Shown here: piece by piece, positions 1 through 7,081 of the stretch
Layout: each line of letters opens with the position of its first letter
Numbering within the stretch: the stretch's first letter is position 1
Assembly (NCBI GenBank): GCA_958405195.1
Contig: CATYDM010000025.1
Span: 1-28,083, forward strand
Source: an uncultured Collinsella sp.
GTDB lineage: Bacteria; Actinomycetota; Coriobacteriia; Coriobacteriales; Coriobacteriaceae
Direction of reading: 5' to 3'
DNA length: 28,083 nt
The notes under the pieces: model-generated
What the model saw: the letters and a program-made list of their open reading frames with translations, nothing else
Database searches by the model: none
Told to the model about the DNA's origin: nothing
Translations under genes and position numbers: made by a program

Positions 1-85
1 TTATTTTTTGGGCCTCGGAGGGCGGATTTCGCGCTTTTGGTAAAGAAATGAGTGCGTGTTTTGCCGTGCGGCGGCATTGGCACAG
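1..85. other. Window edge, no supported gene
   Basis: The first 85 bases lie beyond the pyruvate kinase terminator. A minus-strand frame ending in TAA at 3-1 is open here, but it has no visible start codon or ribosome binding site and would have to begin inside the terminator region. I see nothing that can be supported as a gene. Confidence 0.4.
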
Positions 86-120
86 AAAAAGGGCCCGGAA
101 GGCAATGCCTTCCGGGCCCC
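86..120 (-). terminator. Intrinsic terminator of pyruvate kinase
   Basis: The stem GGGCCCGGAAGG (91-102) pairs with CCTTCCGGGCCC (108-119) around a 5-nt loop. Read on the minus strand the hairpin is followed directly by TTTTTCTG (90-83), the U-tract of a classical rho-independent terminator. It lies about 32 bases past the stop codon of the minus-strand pyk gene. Confidence 0.9.
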
Positions 121-151
121 TTTGCAATGCAAATCTGCTTGCAAGTACGAT

Positions 152-1612
152 TTAGCGCACCTGAGCGACGTAAGCGACGTTGGTCGAGGAGACCTTGTCC
201 TCGAGCTGGACGCTCATGCGGGGATCGCCTGCGGTAGCGACGGTCAGGTCGCCGGCCTCGACGTAGCCGAGCTCCTTAGCGGTCTCGATCGCCTTGACGA
301 TCGTGCCGTTGACGGTGCCCTGGGTAATCTCGGCCTGGTGCGGGATAACGCCCCAGTACATGATCATCTGCTGGACGGCCCACTCGTGGCGGGAGAACGC
401 GCAGATCGGCATGTTGGGACGGAAGTGCGAGATCAGGCGAGCGGTACGACCGGTGGTCGTCGGCACAGTGATGCACTTGGCGCCAACAGTGGTAGCCATG
501 TTCACAGCGGACATACCCACAACGTTGTTGACGACGCGGGTGCCGTGAGCGTCAGCCGGAACCTCGAGCGGAGCGTGAGCCGGGAGGTACTTCTCGGTCT
601 CGAGAGCAATGCTGGCCTGCATCTTAACGGCCTCGACCGGGTACTTACCGGCAGCGGACTCGCCAGAGAGCATAACGGCGTCGGTGCCGTCGTAAATGGC
701 GTTAGCAACGTCGGCAACCTCGGCGCGCGTCGGGCGCGGGTTCTGCTGCATGGAGTCGAGCATCTGCGTAGCGGTGATAACGGGCTTGTAGGCCGCGTTG
801 CACTTGGCGATGATCTCCTTCTGGATGTGCGGAACGAGCTCGGGCTTGATCTCGATGCCCAGGTCGCCACGGGCGACCATGATGCCGTCGGAAGCCTCGA
901 GGATCTCGTCAAAGTTCTCGACGCCCAGGGCGCACTCGATCTTCGGGAAGATCGTCACGTGCTCGCCACCGTTCTCGCGGCAAAGCTCGCGGATGCCGCG
1001 GACGGACTCGCCGTCACGGATGAAGGAAGCGGCGATGTAGTCGATGTTCTCGGTCAGGCCAAAGAGGATGTCCTGACGATCGCGCTCGGTGATGGCGGGC
1101 AGCGAGATGTTGACGTTGGGCATGTTGACGCCCTTGCGCTCGCCGATCAGGCCGTCGTTCTTGACGACGCAGGTCATGTCCTGGCCGTCGACGGACTCGA
1201 CCTCGAGGGCAACCAGACCGTCATCGATCAGGATAAGGGAGCCCTTCTCGACCTCGGAGGGCAGAGCCAAGTAGTCGAGGGAGATGTGCTCAGCGGTGCC
1301 GTGGAAATCCTCGGACGTGGGCTGAGCGGTGACGACGATCTTATCGCCGGTCTTGACGGCAACCTTCTTGCCATCGACCAGAAGGCCGGTGCGGACCTCG
1401 GGGCCCTTGGTGTCGAGCAGGATGCCGACGGGCAGACCGAGCTCCTTGGAAATACGACGGACGCGCTCGATGCGACCGTGGTGCTCGTCGTAGGATCCGT
1501 GCGAGAAGTTAAAACGGGCGACGTTCATGCCCGCCTTGATCATCTCACGGATGGTCTCGTCGCTATCGCAGGCGGGACCCATGGTGCATACAATCTTGGT
1601 GCGCTTGTACAT
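152..1612 (-). CDS. pyk: Pyruvate kinase
   Basis: Catalyses the last step of glycolysis in the cytoplasm: phosphoenolpyruvate plus ADP to pyruvate plus ATP. The 486-residue protein has the usual bacterial length for a form without the extra C-terminal PEP-utiliser domain. Visible family motifs are FNFSHG (residues 35-40), LLDTKGPEVRTG (about 65-76), the active-site IFPKIE with catalytic Lys224 (221-226), MVARGDLGIE (about 245-254), and the allosteric-type C-terminal domain from about residue 345. The ATG is preceded by GGAGGT with a 4-base gap, which fixes the start. A perfect TATAAT box lies about 64 bases upstream and a strong terminator follows, so it appears to be a single-gene unit, divergent from the Ca2+ ATPase. 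Identity is secure from sequence motifs. Confidence 0.98.
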   Translation of the reverse strand: MYKRTKIVCTMGPACDSDETIREMIKAGMNVARFNFSHGSYDEHHGRIERVRRISKELGLPVGILLDTKGPEVRTGLLVDGKKVAVKTGDKIVVTAQPTSEDFHGTAEHISLDYLALPSEVEKGSLILIDDGLVALEVESVDGQDMTCVVKNDGLIGERKGVNMPNVNISLPAITERDRQDILFGLTENIDYIAASFIRDGESVRGIRELCRENGGEHVTIFPKIECALGVENFDEILEASDGIMVARGDLGIEIKPELVPHIQKEIIAKCNAAYKPVITATQMLDSMQQNPRPTRAEVADVANAIYDGTDAVMLSGESAAGKYPVEAVKMQASIALETEKYLPAHAPLEVPADAHGTRVVNNVVGMSAVNMATTVGAKCITVPTTTGRTARLISHFRPNMPICAFSRHEWAVQQMIMYWGVIPHQAEITQGTVNGTIVKAIETAKELGYVEAGDLTVATAGDPRMSVQLEDKVSSTNVAYVAQVR

Positions 1613-1675
1613 TCAGACCTCCATCTGACATCGTCTTGCGCTGATAGATAAACCATAAGAAATAAAACTGAGATG

Positions 1676-1681
1676 ATTATA
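1676..1681 (-). promoter_or_regulatory. Promoter -10 box of pyk
   Basis: ATTATA on the plus strand reads TATAAT on the minus strand, a perfect sigma-70-type -10 box about 64 bases upstream of the pyk start codon. A weak TTGGGG (plus-strand 1701-1706) sits 19 bases upstream of it as a poor -35. The surrounding 1613-1900 is AT-rich compared with the rest of the window and holds no convincing gene; a 75-codon plus-strand frame at 1687-1914 has no ribosome binding site. Confidence 0.6.
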
Positions 1682-1890
1682 ACGAAATGCCGACCGAATA
1701 CCCCAAAAAATCGACCGTATGCCGAATTAGAAGTTCATTTTTTGCGGTAAAAACGGTATATGAAAAAACTTTATCAACCGTTCTGACCGCTGCTATCTGG
1801 GCGATATTTCAGTTTGACGATGCGCCGAAGAAAAAACGTTTTATCAATGTTGAGCATCACACGGTCTGCATCGTTGCACTCGAGCCGTGT

Positions 1891-1936
1891 TTCCAATTGG
1901 AATGTTTTGGCTAGACGCGCCGCTTTGGGGTACCAT
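1891..1936 (+). promoter_or_regulatory. Promoter and palindromic operator candidate of the Ca2+ ATPase
   Basis: A perfect 12-bp palindrome TTCCAATTGGAA (1891-1902) lies just upstream of a promoter-like pair TTGGCT (1907-1912) and TACCAT (1931-1936) with an 18-bp spacer. This would start transcription near 1942-1945, a few bases before the structured RNA leader at 1951. The promoter matches consensus at four of six positions in each box, so it is plausible but not strong. The palindrome is where a dimeric regulator could bind; its identity cannot be read from the sequence. Confidence 0.45.
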
Positions 1937-1950
1937 AGCTCCACTATCAA

Positions 1951-2047
1951 CTGCCGCTCAGCACGGCAGCCTTGATGAGCCCTTGCCCTTCTCCTGGGAA
2001 TTATGATCGGGCATCAATCTGCTGAGTGGCCCGAATCCCAGGAGGGG
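1951..2047 (+). promoter_or_regulatory. Two-state structured RNA leader (riboswitch candidate)
   Basis: Two sets of helices can form, and they exclude each other. State A: CCGCUCAGCA (1954-1963) pairs with UGCUGAGUGG (2020-2029), ten pairs with one G-U, enclosing UUGAUG(AG)CCC (1972-1982) with GGGCAUCAA (2009-2017). State B: hairpin CUGCCG/CGGCAG (1951-1956 with 1964-1969) plus CUCCUGGGA (1991-1999) with UCCCAGGAG (2036-2044). The second helix of state B covers the Shine-Dalgarno GGAGGGG (2041-2047) that lies 7 bases before the ATPase start codon. This is the layout of a translation-controlling switch. I could not match it to a riboswitch class I know; the ligand is unknown, with a metal ion the natural guess from the downstream gene. 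Confidence 0.6.
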
Positions 2048-2054
2048 ACTCTAT

Positions 2055-4736
2055 ATGCAAAAGGAATACCTGTCCGCCGCGGCGGAGGTACTCAGCGACC
2101 AAGGTGTCGATGAGAACCTCGGCCTGAGCAACGACGAGGCGTCGTCGCGCCTCGCCAAGACAGGCCCTAACAAGCTCGAGGAAGCCGGGAAGACGCCGTT
2201 GTGGAAGCGCTTCTTTGAGCAGATGGCCGATCCCATGGTCATCATGCTGATCGTTGCCGCCGTCATCAGTGCACTCACGGGCATGGTCAAGGGCGAGGCG
2301 GACTTTGCCGATGTCGCCATCATCATGTTCGTCGTTATCGTCAACTCGGTGCTGGGCGTGGTCCAGGAGGCTAAAAGCGAGGAGGCCCTCGAAGCCCTGC
2401 AAGAGATGAGCGCGGCGCAGTCCAAGGTGCTGCGCGACGGCAAGCTCGTGCACCTGTCGAGCGCCGAGCTCGTGCCCGGCGACGTGATCATGCTCGAGGC
2501 GGGCGACTCCGTCCCGGCCGACTGCCGCGTCCTCGAGAGCGCCACGATGAAGATCGAAGAGGCTGCACTGACTGGCGAGTCCGTGCCGGTTGAGAAGCAC
2601 ACCAACGTGATTGAGCTCGCCGCGGGCACCGACGACGTGCCGCTCGGCGACCGCAAGAACATGTGCTATATGGGTTCCACCGTGGTGTACGGTCGCGGTC
2701 GCGCCGTCGTGGTCGGTACCGGTATGAACACCGAGATGGGCAAGATTGCCGGCGCCCTGGCCGAGGCCAAGGAAGAGCTCACGCCGTTGCAGGTGAAGCT
2801 CGCCGAGCTCAGCCGCATCCTTACCATCATGGTTATCGTCATCTGCATCGTCATCTTTGGCGTTGACATCATCCGTCACGGCGTGGGCAACGTTCTTACT
2901 GACCCGACTGCCCTGCTCGACACCTTTATGGTTGCCGTCTCGCTCGCCGTCGCCGCCATCCCCGAGGGCCTGGTCGCCGTCGTGACCATCGTTCTTTCGC
3001 TCGGCGTGACCAAGATGGCCAAGCGCCAGGCGATTATCCGCAAGCTTTCTGCTGTCGAGACGCTCGGCTGCACGCAGACCATCTGCTCCGACAAGACCGG
3101 TACCCTTACCCAGAACAAGATGACCGTCGTCAAGCACGAGCTCGCTGCGCCCAAGGAGAAGTTCTTGGCCGGCATGGCGCTGTGCTCCGATGCCCAGTGG
3201 GACGAGGAACTGGGCGAGGCCGTGGGCGAGCCGACCGAGTGCGCGCTCGTCAACGACGCCGGCAAGGCGGGGCTCACCGGCCTGACTGCCGAGCACCCGC
3301 GCGTGGGCGAGGCCCCGTTTGACTCGGGCCGCAAGATGATGTCCGTGGTCGTCGAGACCCTGGACGGCGAGTATGAGCAGTACACCAAGGGCGCGCCCGA
3401 CGTGGTGATCGGCTTGTGCACCCATATCTTCGACGGCGACAAGGTCGTTCCGCTGACCGAGGAGCGTCGTGCCGAGCTCGTGGCCGCCAACAAGACCATG
3501 GCCGACGAGGCCCTGCGCGTACTGGCGCTGGCAAGTCGCACCTACACCGAGGTCCCGGACGACTGCAGCCCCGCTGCGCTCGAGCACGACCTGGTCTTCT
3601 GCGGCCTGTCCGGCATGATTGACCCGGTTCGCCCCGAGGTCGCCGACGCCATCCGCGAGGCGCACGACGCCGGTATCCGCACCGTCATGATCACGGGCGA
3701 CCACATCGACACCGCCGTGGCCATCGCCAAGCAGCTGGGCATCGTCACCGATCGCAGCCAGGCCATCACCGGTGCCGACCTCGATCGCATGAGCGACGAG
3801 GAACTCGACGCGCACATCGAGGACTACGGCGTGTATGCCCGCGTCCAGCCCGAGCATAAGACACGCATCGTCGAGGCTTGGAAGTCGCGCGACCAGATCG
3901 TGGCCATGACGGGCGACGGCGTCAACGACGCCCCGTCCATCAAGCGCGCCGACATCGGCGTTGGCATGGGCATCACCGGTACCGATGTCACCAAGAACGT
4001 CGCCGACATGGTGCTTGCCGACGACAATTTCGCCACCATCATCGGTGCCTGCGAAGAGGGCCGTCGCATCTACGACAACATCCGCAAGGTCATTCAGTTC
4101 CTGCTTTCGGCCAACCTTGCCGAGGTCTTCTCGGTATTCATCGCCACGCTCATCGGCTTTACCATCTTCCAGCCGGTGCAGCTGCTGTGGGTGAACCTGG
4201 TCACCGATTGCTTCCCCGCGCTCGCGCTGGGCATGGAGGACGCCGAGGGCGACATCATGAAGCGCAAGCCGCGCAACGCCAAGGACGGTGTCTTTGCCGG
4301 ACATATGGGTCTGGACTGCGTGGTCCAGGGCCTAATCATCACCGTGCTGGTGCTGGCGAGCTTCTTTGTGGGCGTGTACTTTGACATGGGCTACATCCAC
4401 ATCGCCGATATGATCGCCGGCAATGCCGACGAGGAAGGCGTGATGATGGCGTTCATCACGCTCAACATGGTCGAGATTTTCCACTGCTTCAATATGCGCA
4501 GCCGTCGTGCGTCGCTGTTCACCATGAAGAAGCAGAACAAGTGGCTGTGGGCTTCCGCCGCGCTGGCACTGGTGCTGACGGTGATCGTGACCGTGCAGCC
4601 GACGCTTGCCGAGATGTTCTTTGGCCCCGTGACGCTTGAGCTCAAGGGCGTTCTTGCCGCGCTGGGCCTGGCCTTCCTGATCATCCCGCTGATGGAGATC
4701 TACAAGGCGATCATGCGCGCGGTCGAGAAAGAGTAA
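2055..4736 (+). CDS. Calcium-translocating P-type ATPase (SERCA/PMCA type)
   Basis: Membrane pump of the P2 ATPase family that exports Ca2+ at the cost of ATP. The 893-residue length is normal. In order: cation-ATPase N-terminal domain (about 1-70), actuator motif TGES (173-176), M4 motif PEGL (303-306), phosphorylation motif DKTGTLT with Asp346, HAD motif TGD near 547, and TGDGVND from 619. M5 carries NIRKVIQFLLSANLAE and M6 carries WVNLVTD, keeping the Asn/Glu and Asn/Thr/Asp that coordinate Ca2+ in SERCA. This supports Ca2+ rather than a heavy metal, and no heavy-metal-binding domain or CPx motif is present. Ten membrane segments are expected. The start ATG follows GGAGGGG; that binding site can be sequestered by the leader RNA at 1951-2047. 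Specificity is inferred from family residues only. Confidence 0.93.
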   Translation: MQKEYLSAAAEVLSDQGVDENLGLSNDEASSRLAKTGPNKLEEAGKTPLWKRFFEQMADPMVIMLIVAAVISALTGMVKGEADFADVAIIMFVVIVNSVLGVVQEAKSEEALEALQEMSAAQSKVLRDGKLVHLSSAELVPGDVIMLEAGDSVPADCRVLESATMKIEEAALTGESVPVEKHTNVIELAAGTDDVPLGDRKNMCYMGSTVVYGRGRAVVVGTGMNTEMGKIAGALAEAKEELTPLQVKLAELSRILTIMVIVICIVIFGVDIIRHGVGNVLTDPTALLDTFMVAVSLAVAAIPEGLVAVVTIVLSLGVTKMAKRQAIIRKLSAVETLGCTQTICSDKTGTLTQNKMTVVKHELAAPKEKFLAGMALCSDAQWDEELGEAVGEPTECALVNDAGKAGLTGLTAEHPRVGEAPFDSGRKMMSVVVETLDGEYEQYTKGAPDVVIGLCTHIFDGDKVVPLTEERRAELVAANKTMADEALRVLALASRTYTEVPDDCSPAALEHDLVFCGLSGMIDPVRPEVADAIREAHDAGIRTVMITGDHIDTAVAIAKQLGIVTDRSQAITGADLDRMSDEELDAHIEDYGVYARVQPEHKTRIVEAWKSRDQIVAMTGDGVNDAPSIKRADIGVGMGITGTDVTKNVADMVLADDNFATIIGACEEGRRIYDNIRKVIQFLLSANLAEVFSVFIATLIGFTIFQPVQLLWVNLVTDCFPALALGMEDAEGDIMKRKPRNAKDGVFAGHMGLDCVVQGLIITVLVLASFFVGVYFDMGYIHIADMIAGNADEEGVMMAFITLNMVEIFHCFNMRSRRASLFTMKKQNKWLWASAALALVLTVIVTVQPTLAEMFFGPVTLELKGVLAALGLAFLIIPLMEIYKAIMRAVEKE

Positions 4737-4747
4737 CGTTCCTGTCC

Positions 4748-4842
4748 GGGCCCGACCGCCTGCGGGGTTTCCACGGGCACGTCCTCGCCGCTTTGCGGCT
4801 GCGGGATGTGCCCTTAGGAAACCCCTCCCGGCGGGCGGGCCC
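4748..4842. repeat. 95-nt near-perfect inverted repeat
   Basis: Consecutive pairing blocks run from the outside in: GGGCCCG (4748-4754) with CGGGCCC (4836-4842), CCGCC (4756-4760) with GGCGG (4830-4834), GGGGTTTCC (4764-4772) with GGAAACCCC (4817-4825), GGGCAC (4775-4780) with GTGCCC (4808-4813), GTCC (4781-4784) with GGAT (4804-4807), and GCCGC (4787-4791) with GCGGC (4795-4799) around a TTT loop. No U-tract follows directly, so it is not itself a standard terminator; a separate terminator lies at 4903. It could protect the ATPase mRNA 3' end or belong to a dispersed intergenic repeat family. Confidence 0.8.
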
Positions 4843-4902
4843 TGCGGTATCCTTGCTGGCTTTTCTCCCGCGCGGATGATAAAGGGCTGAGGGAAAGTTT
4901 GT

Positions 4903-4935
4903 GAGCTGGTCGGGCTTTGCCCGGCCAGCTCTTTT
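4903..4935 (+). terminator. Intrinsic terminator after the Ca2+ ATPase
   Basis: GAGCTGGTCGGGC pairs with GCCCGGCCAGCTC around TTT and runs straight into TTTTT. It ends the ATPase transcript and lies just upstream of the rsgA ribosome binding site, so rsgA must have its own promoter; TAAAAT at 4941-4946 is a possible -10. Confidence 0.9.
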
Positions 4936-4984
4936 TGATTTAAAATACCTGCTCAGTTGTGATTTATGGTGCTGGGAGGCGCTT

Positions 4985-6169
4985 GTGGGCAAGGCTAAGG
5001 CTAAAGCGAAGAAAAAGACGACGGGGGCGCGGGCTAAGCGTGATCGTCGTCGGAAGCTCGCGACCGAGGCTCCCGTATCTGCCGAGGAGCTGCTGGCAAG
5101 CGTGCCGGGACTCGACGCACTGCAGGACGTTCCGGCGTTTGATGACCTGCCGGTCGATGAAGCCCAGCAGACTGCCTTTGACGATTTTTGCGCACATGCC
5201 GAGGAACCCGAGCAGATGCAGCTTGGCGCCGTGGTGCGCTTGGATCGCGGGTTTCCACTGGTGGCGACTGCCGATGACACGTTTCGTGCCGAGCATGCCG
5301 TGGGGTTTGCCAAGTCGCGCGGCGAGGACGAGGTCCTGCTGCCCGCTGTGGGCGATCGTGTGGCGGTGCGCCGCGCTCCCGGGCACGATATGGGTGTGAT
5401 TGAGTGCGTGCTGCCGCGCCGTACGAGCTTTGAGCGTTGGCGCGGCCGTGCCCGCGGGGAGCGTCAGGTGCTCTGCTCCAACGTGGATAGCGTGCTAATC
5501 GTGCAGGCGCTCGGTGCCGGCGAGGTGCTGCTCGACCGCGTGGCGCGCTCGCTGGTGTTGGCGCTCGACTGCGATGCCGAGCCGGTGGTGGTGCTCACCA
5601 AAGCTGACCGCTGCGATGCCGAGGAGCTCGAGCGCGATCTGGACCGCGTGCGCCGCCTGGTGGGTCCGGACGTGCGCGTGATCGTGACGTCCTCTGCCGA
5701 GGGGCGCGGCCTGGACGAGGTTCGTTCCTGCGTGCCTGCCGGGAGCTGCGCCATGATTCTGGGCGAGTCGGGTGCCGGCAAGTCGACGCTGCTCAATGCG
5801 CTGCTGGGCCACGATACGTTGGCGACCGGCGGTGTGCGCGAACGCGACGACCAGGGCCGTCACACTACCGTCGCGCGCGTGATGGTGGCGCTGCCGGACG
5901 ACGCCGGCGTGATCGCCGATGCCCCGGGCCTGCGCAGTCTACCGCTCGTGGGTCACGAGCGGGGTCTGGCGCGCGCCTTCCCCGAGATTGTCGAGGCATC
6001 GCGCGCGTGCCGGTTTGGCGATTGCACGCATACCCATGAGCCGGGTTGCGCTGTTCGCGAGGCCGAGGACGCCGGACAGATCGACAGCCTGCGTTTGGAA
6101 ACGTTCCAAAACCTGGCGTCATCCATGCGCGTGAGTGCTCAAATGCTCGATCCCGATGTCCATCTGTAA
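4985..6169 (+). CDS. rsgA: Ribosome small-subunit biogenesis GTPase RsgA
   Basis: Circularly permuted GTPase (YjeQ family) that checks late maturation of the 30S subunit. With the GTG start at 4985 the protein has 394 residues. It opens with a very basic Lys/Arg-rich tail, followed by an acidic insert and an OB-fold (about 75-150). The G motifs come in permuted order: TKAD (205-208), TSSAEG (about 238-243), GESGAGKST (260-268) and DAPG (about 312-315). The zinc-binding module is Cys342, Cys347, His349, Cys355. The start is chosen because GGGAGG (4974-4979) sits 5 bases before it; an in-frame GTG at 4901 would place the coding region across the preceding terminator. The long charged N-terminal extension is larger than in E. 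coli and may add ribosome contacts. Terminators on both sides make it a single-gene unit. Confidence 0.95.
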   Translation: MGKAKAKAKKKTTGARAKRDRRRKLATEAPVSAEELLASVPGLDALQDVPAFDDLPVDEAQQTAFDDFCAHAEEPEQMQLGAVVRLDRGFPLVATADDTFRAEHAVGFAKSRGEDEVLLPAVGDRVAVRRAPGHDMGVIECVLPRRTSFERWRGRARGERQVLCSNVDSVLIVQALGAGEVLLDRVARSLVLALDCDAEPVVVLTKADRCDAEELERDLDRVRRLVGPDVRVIVTSSAEGRGLDEVRSCVPAGSCAMILGESGAGKSTLLNALLGHDTLATGGVRERDDQGRHTTVARVMVALPDDAGVIADAPGLRSLPLVGHERGLARAFPEIVEASRACRFGDCTHTHEPGCAVREAEDAGQIDSLRLETFQNLASSMRVSAQMLDPDVHL

Positions 6170-6186
6170 TTGATTTTTCCTATGAC

Positions 6187-6221
6187 AGCCGTCTTCCAAC
6201 TGTTCGGGAGACGGCTTTTTT
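6187..6221 (+). terminator. Intrinsic terminator of rsgA
   Basis: AGCCGTCTTCC pairs with GGGAGACGGCT (one G-U) around an 8-base loop and is followed by TTTTT. It isolates rsgA from the pilus operon. Confidence 0.9.
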
Positions 6222-6421
6222 GCTGCGGAAAAGCCTCGAAACATGCAGTTTGCTGACGTGCTGGCCAAAACCTTGCCACGAGCTTGACGGGCTGGTCAGC
6301 TTTTGGTCAGCGATTGGTTTGACATCGAAAACCAAGATCGCGATTGCGCCGCTTTGCGCTCTGACCGCCCAGACAATGGTGGTACGGGCATTCGCCCGGC
6401 ACTGCCATGAGAGGAGCGGCC
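6222..6421 (+). promoter_or_regulatory. Control region upstream of the tad operon
   Basis: No gene is visible in this stretch. A perfect TTGACA (6319-6324) could be the -35 box of the pilus operon, but the -10 position 17 bases on (GATTGC) is poor, which may mean an activated or alternative-sigma promoter. Two direct copies of TGGTCAGC (6293-6300 and 6304-6311) lie 11 bp apart, one helical turn, immediately upstream of the -35; they are a candidate binding site for an activator. This is inference from spacing only. Confidence 0.35.
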
Positions 6422-7081
6422 GTGAACAAGAGCAAGCGCATCGCCATCAGTCTGGTCGCGGGCGTGCTCGCTGCTCTGCTCTGCATGGTTTACGGCTCGT
6501 CGATCCGCTCGCAAGCCGAACAGGTCCAGGCTGAGACCTTGGCCAAGTACGGTGGCGATCGCGTCGAGGTATGCGTCGCGGCGCGTGATATCGATGTGGG
6601 CGAGACCCTCGATGAGACCAATGTCATAACCCAGGAATGGTTGACGAGTCTGCTGCCGCGTGACGCGGCGACCGAGCTGCGCCAGGTGCGCGGCGACGTG
6701 ACGACTTCGCGTATTCCCAAAAACGCCGTGATCTGCAACGTCTACACCAAGGCCGAGAGCCACAAGCTCGAGGTGCCTAAGGGCAAAGTCGCCGTTTCGG
6801 TGGCGGTCGATGCCGAGCACTCGGTCGGCGGCGCCACGGGCGTGGGCAGCTACGTGGATGTGTATGTGCAAAAAGACGGCGTAACCGATCGACTGTGCGG
6901 CGCGTACGTGATCGATACCAGTGAGAATTCCGGTGCCACGCGCGAGGGCAAGATCGAATGGGTGACGCTGGCGGCTGACCCCGAAGACGTCAAGGAACTG
7001 CTGGGAGCCTCGGGCAAGGGAACGGTCAGCTTGACGATTCCCGCCACGGCGCGCGGCAAAAAGAGCGGAGGCGACGAGTGA
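6422..7081 (+). CDS. cpaB: Flp pilus assembly protein CpaB/RcpC (SAF domain)
   Basis: First gene of the Tad/Flp pilus operon. CpaB/RcpC proteins are anchored in the membrane and act outside it through a SAF domain; in Gram-positives, which lack the secretin, their exact role is unclear. The 219-residue protein begins with a short basic stretch and one hydrophobic segment (about 5-27). A SAF domain follows (about 42-110), opening with VEVCVAARDIDVGETLDETN, and then an RcpC-type C-terminal half. The GTG at 6422 is preferred because GAGGAG (6411-6416) lies 5 bases upstream; an in-frame ATG at 6407 would overlap that binding site. The stop codon overlaps the start of the cpaE-like gene. Confidence 0.85.
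   Translation: MNKSKRIAISLVAGVLAALLCMVYGSSIRSQAEQVQAETLAKYGGDRVEVCVAARDIDVGETLDETNVITQEWLTSLLPRDAATELRQVRGDVTTSRIPKNAVICNVYTKAESHKLEVPKGKVAVSVAVDAEHSVGGATGVGSYVDVYVQKDGVTDRLCGAYVIDTSENSGATREGKIEWVTLAADPEDVKELLGASGKGTVSLTIPATARGKKSGGDE

Noticed and set aside
56..1651. 531-codon plus-strand frame over pyk
   Set aside because: Antisense shadow of pyruvate kinase, rich in Asp, Leu, Gly and Val with no recognisable pattern.
2001..4304. 767-codon minus-strand open frame antisense to the Ca2+ ATPase
   Set aside because: It is a shadow of high-GC codon bias; the plus strand encodes all P-type ATPase motifs, and the minus frame yields a repetitive His/Asp/Gly-rich product without domain or binding site.
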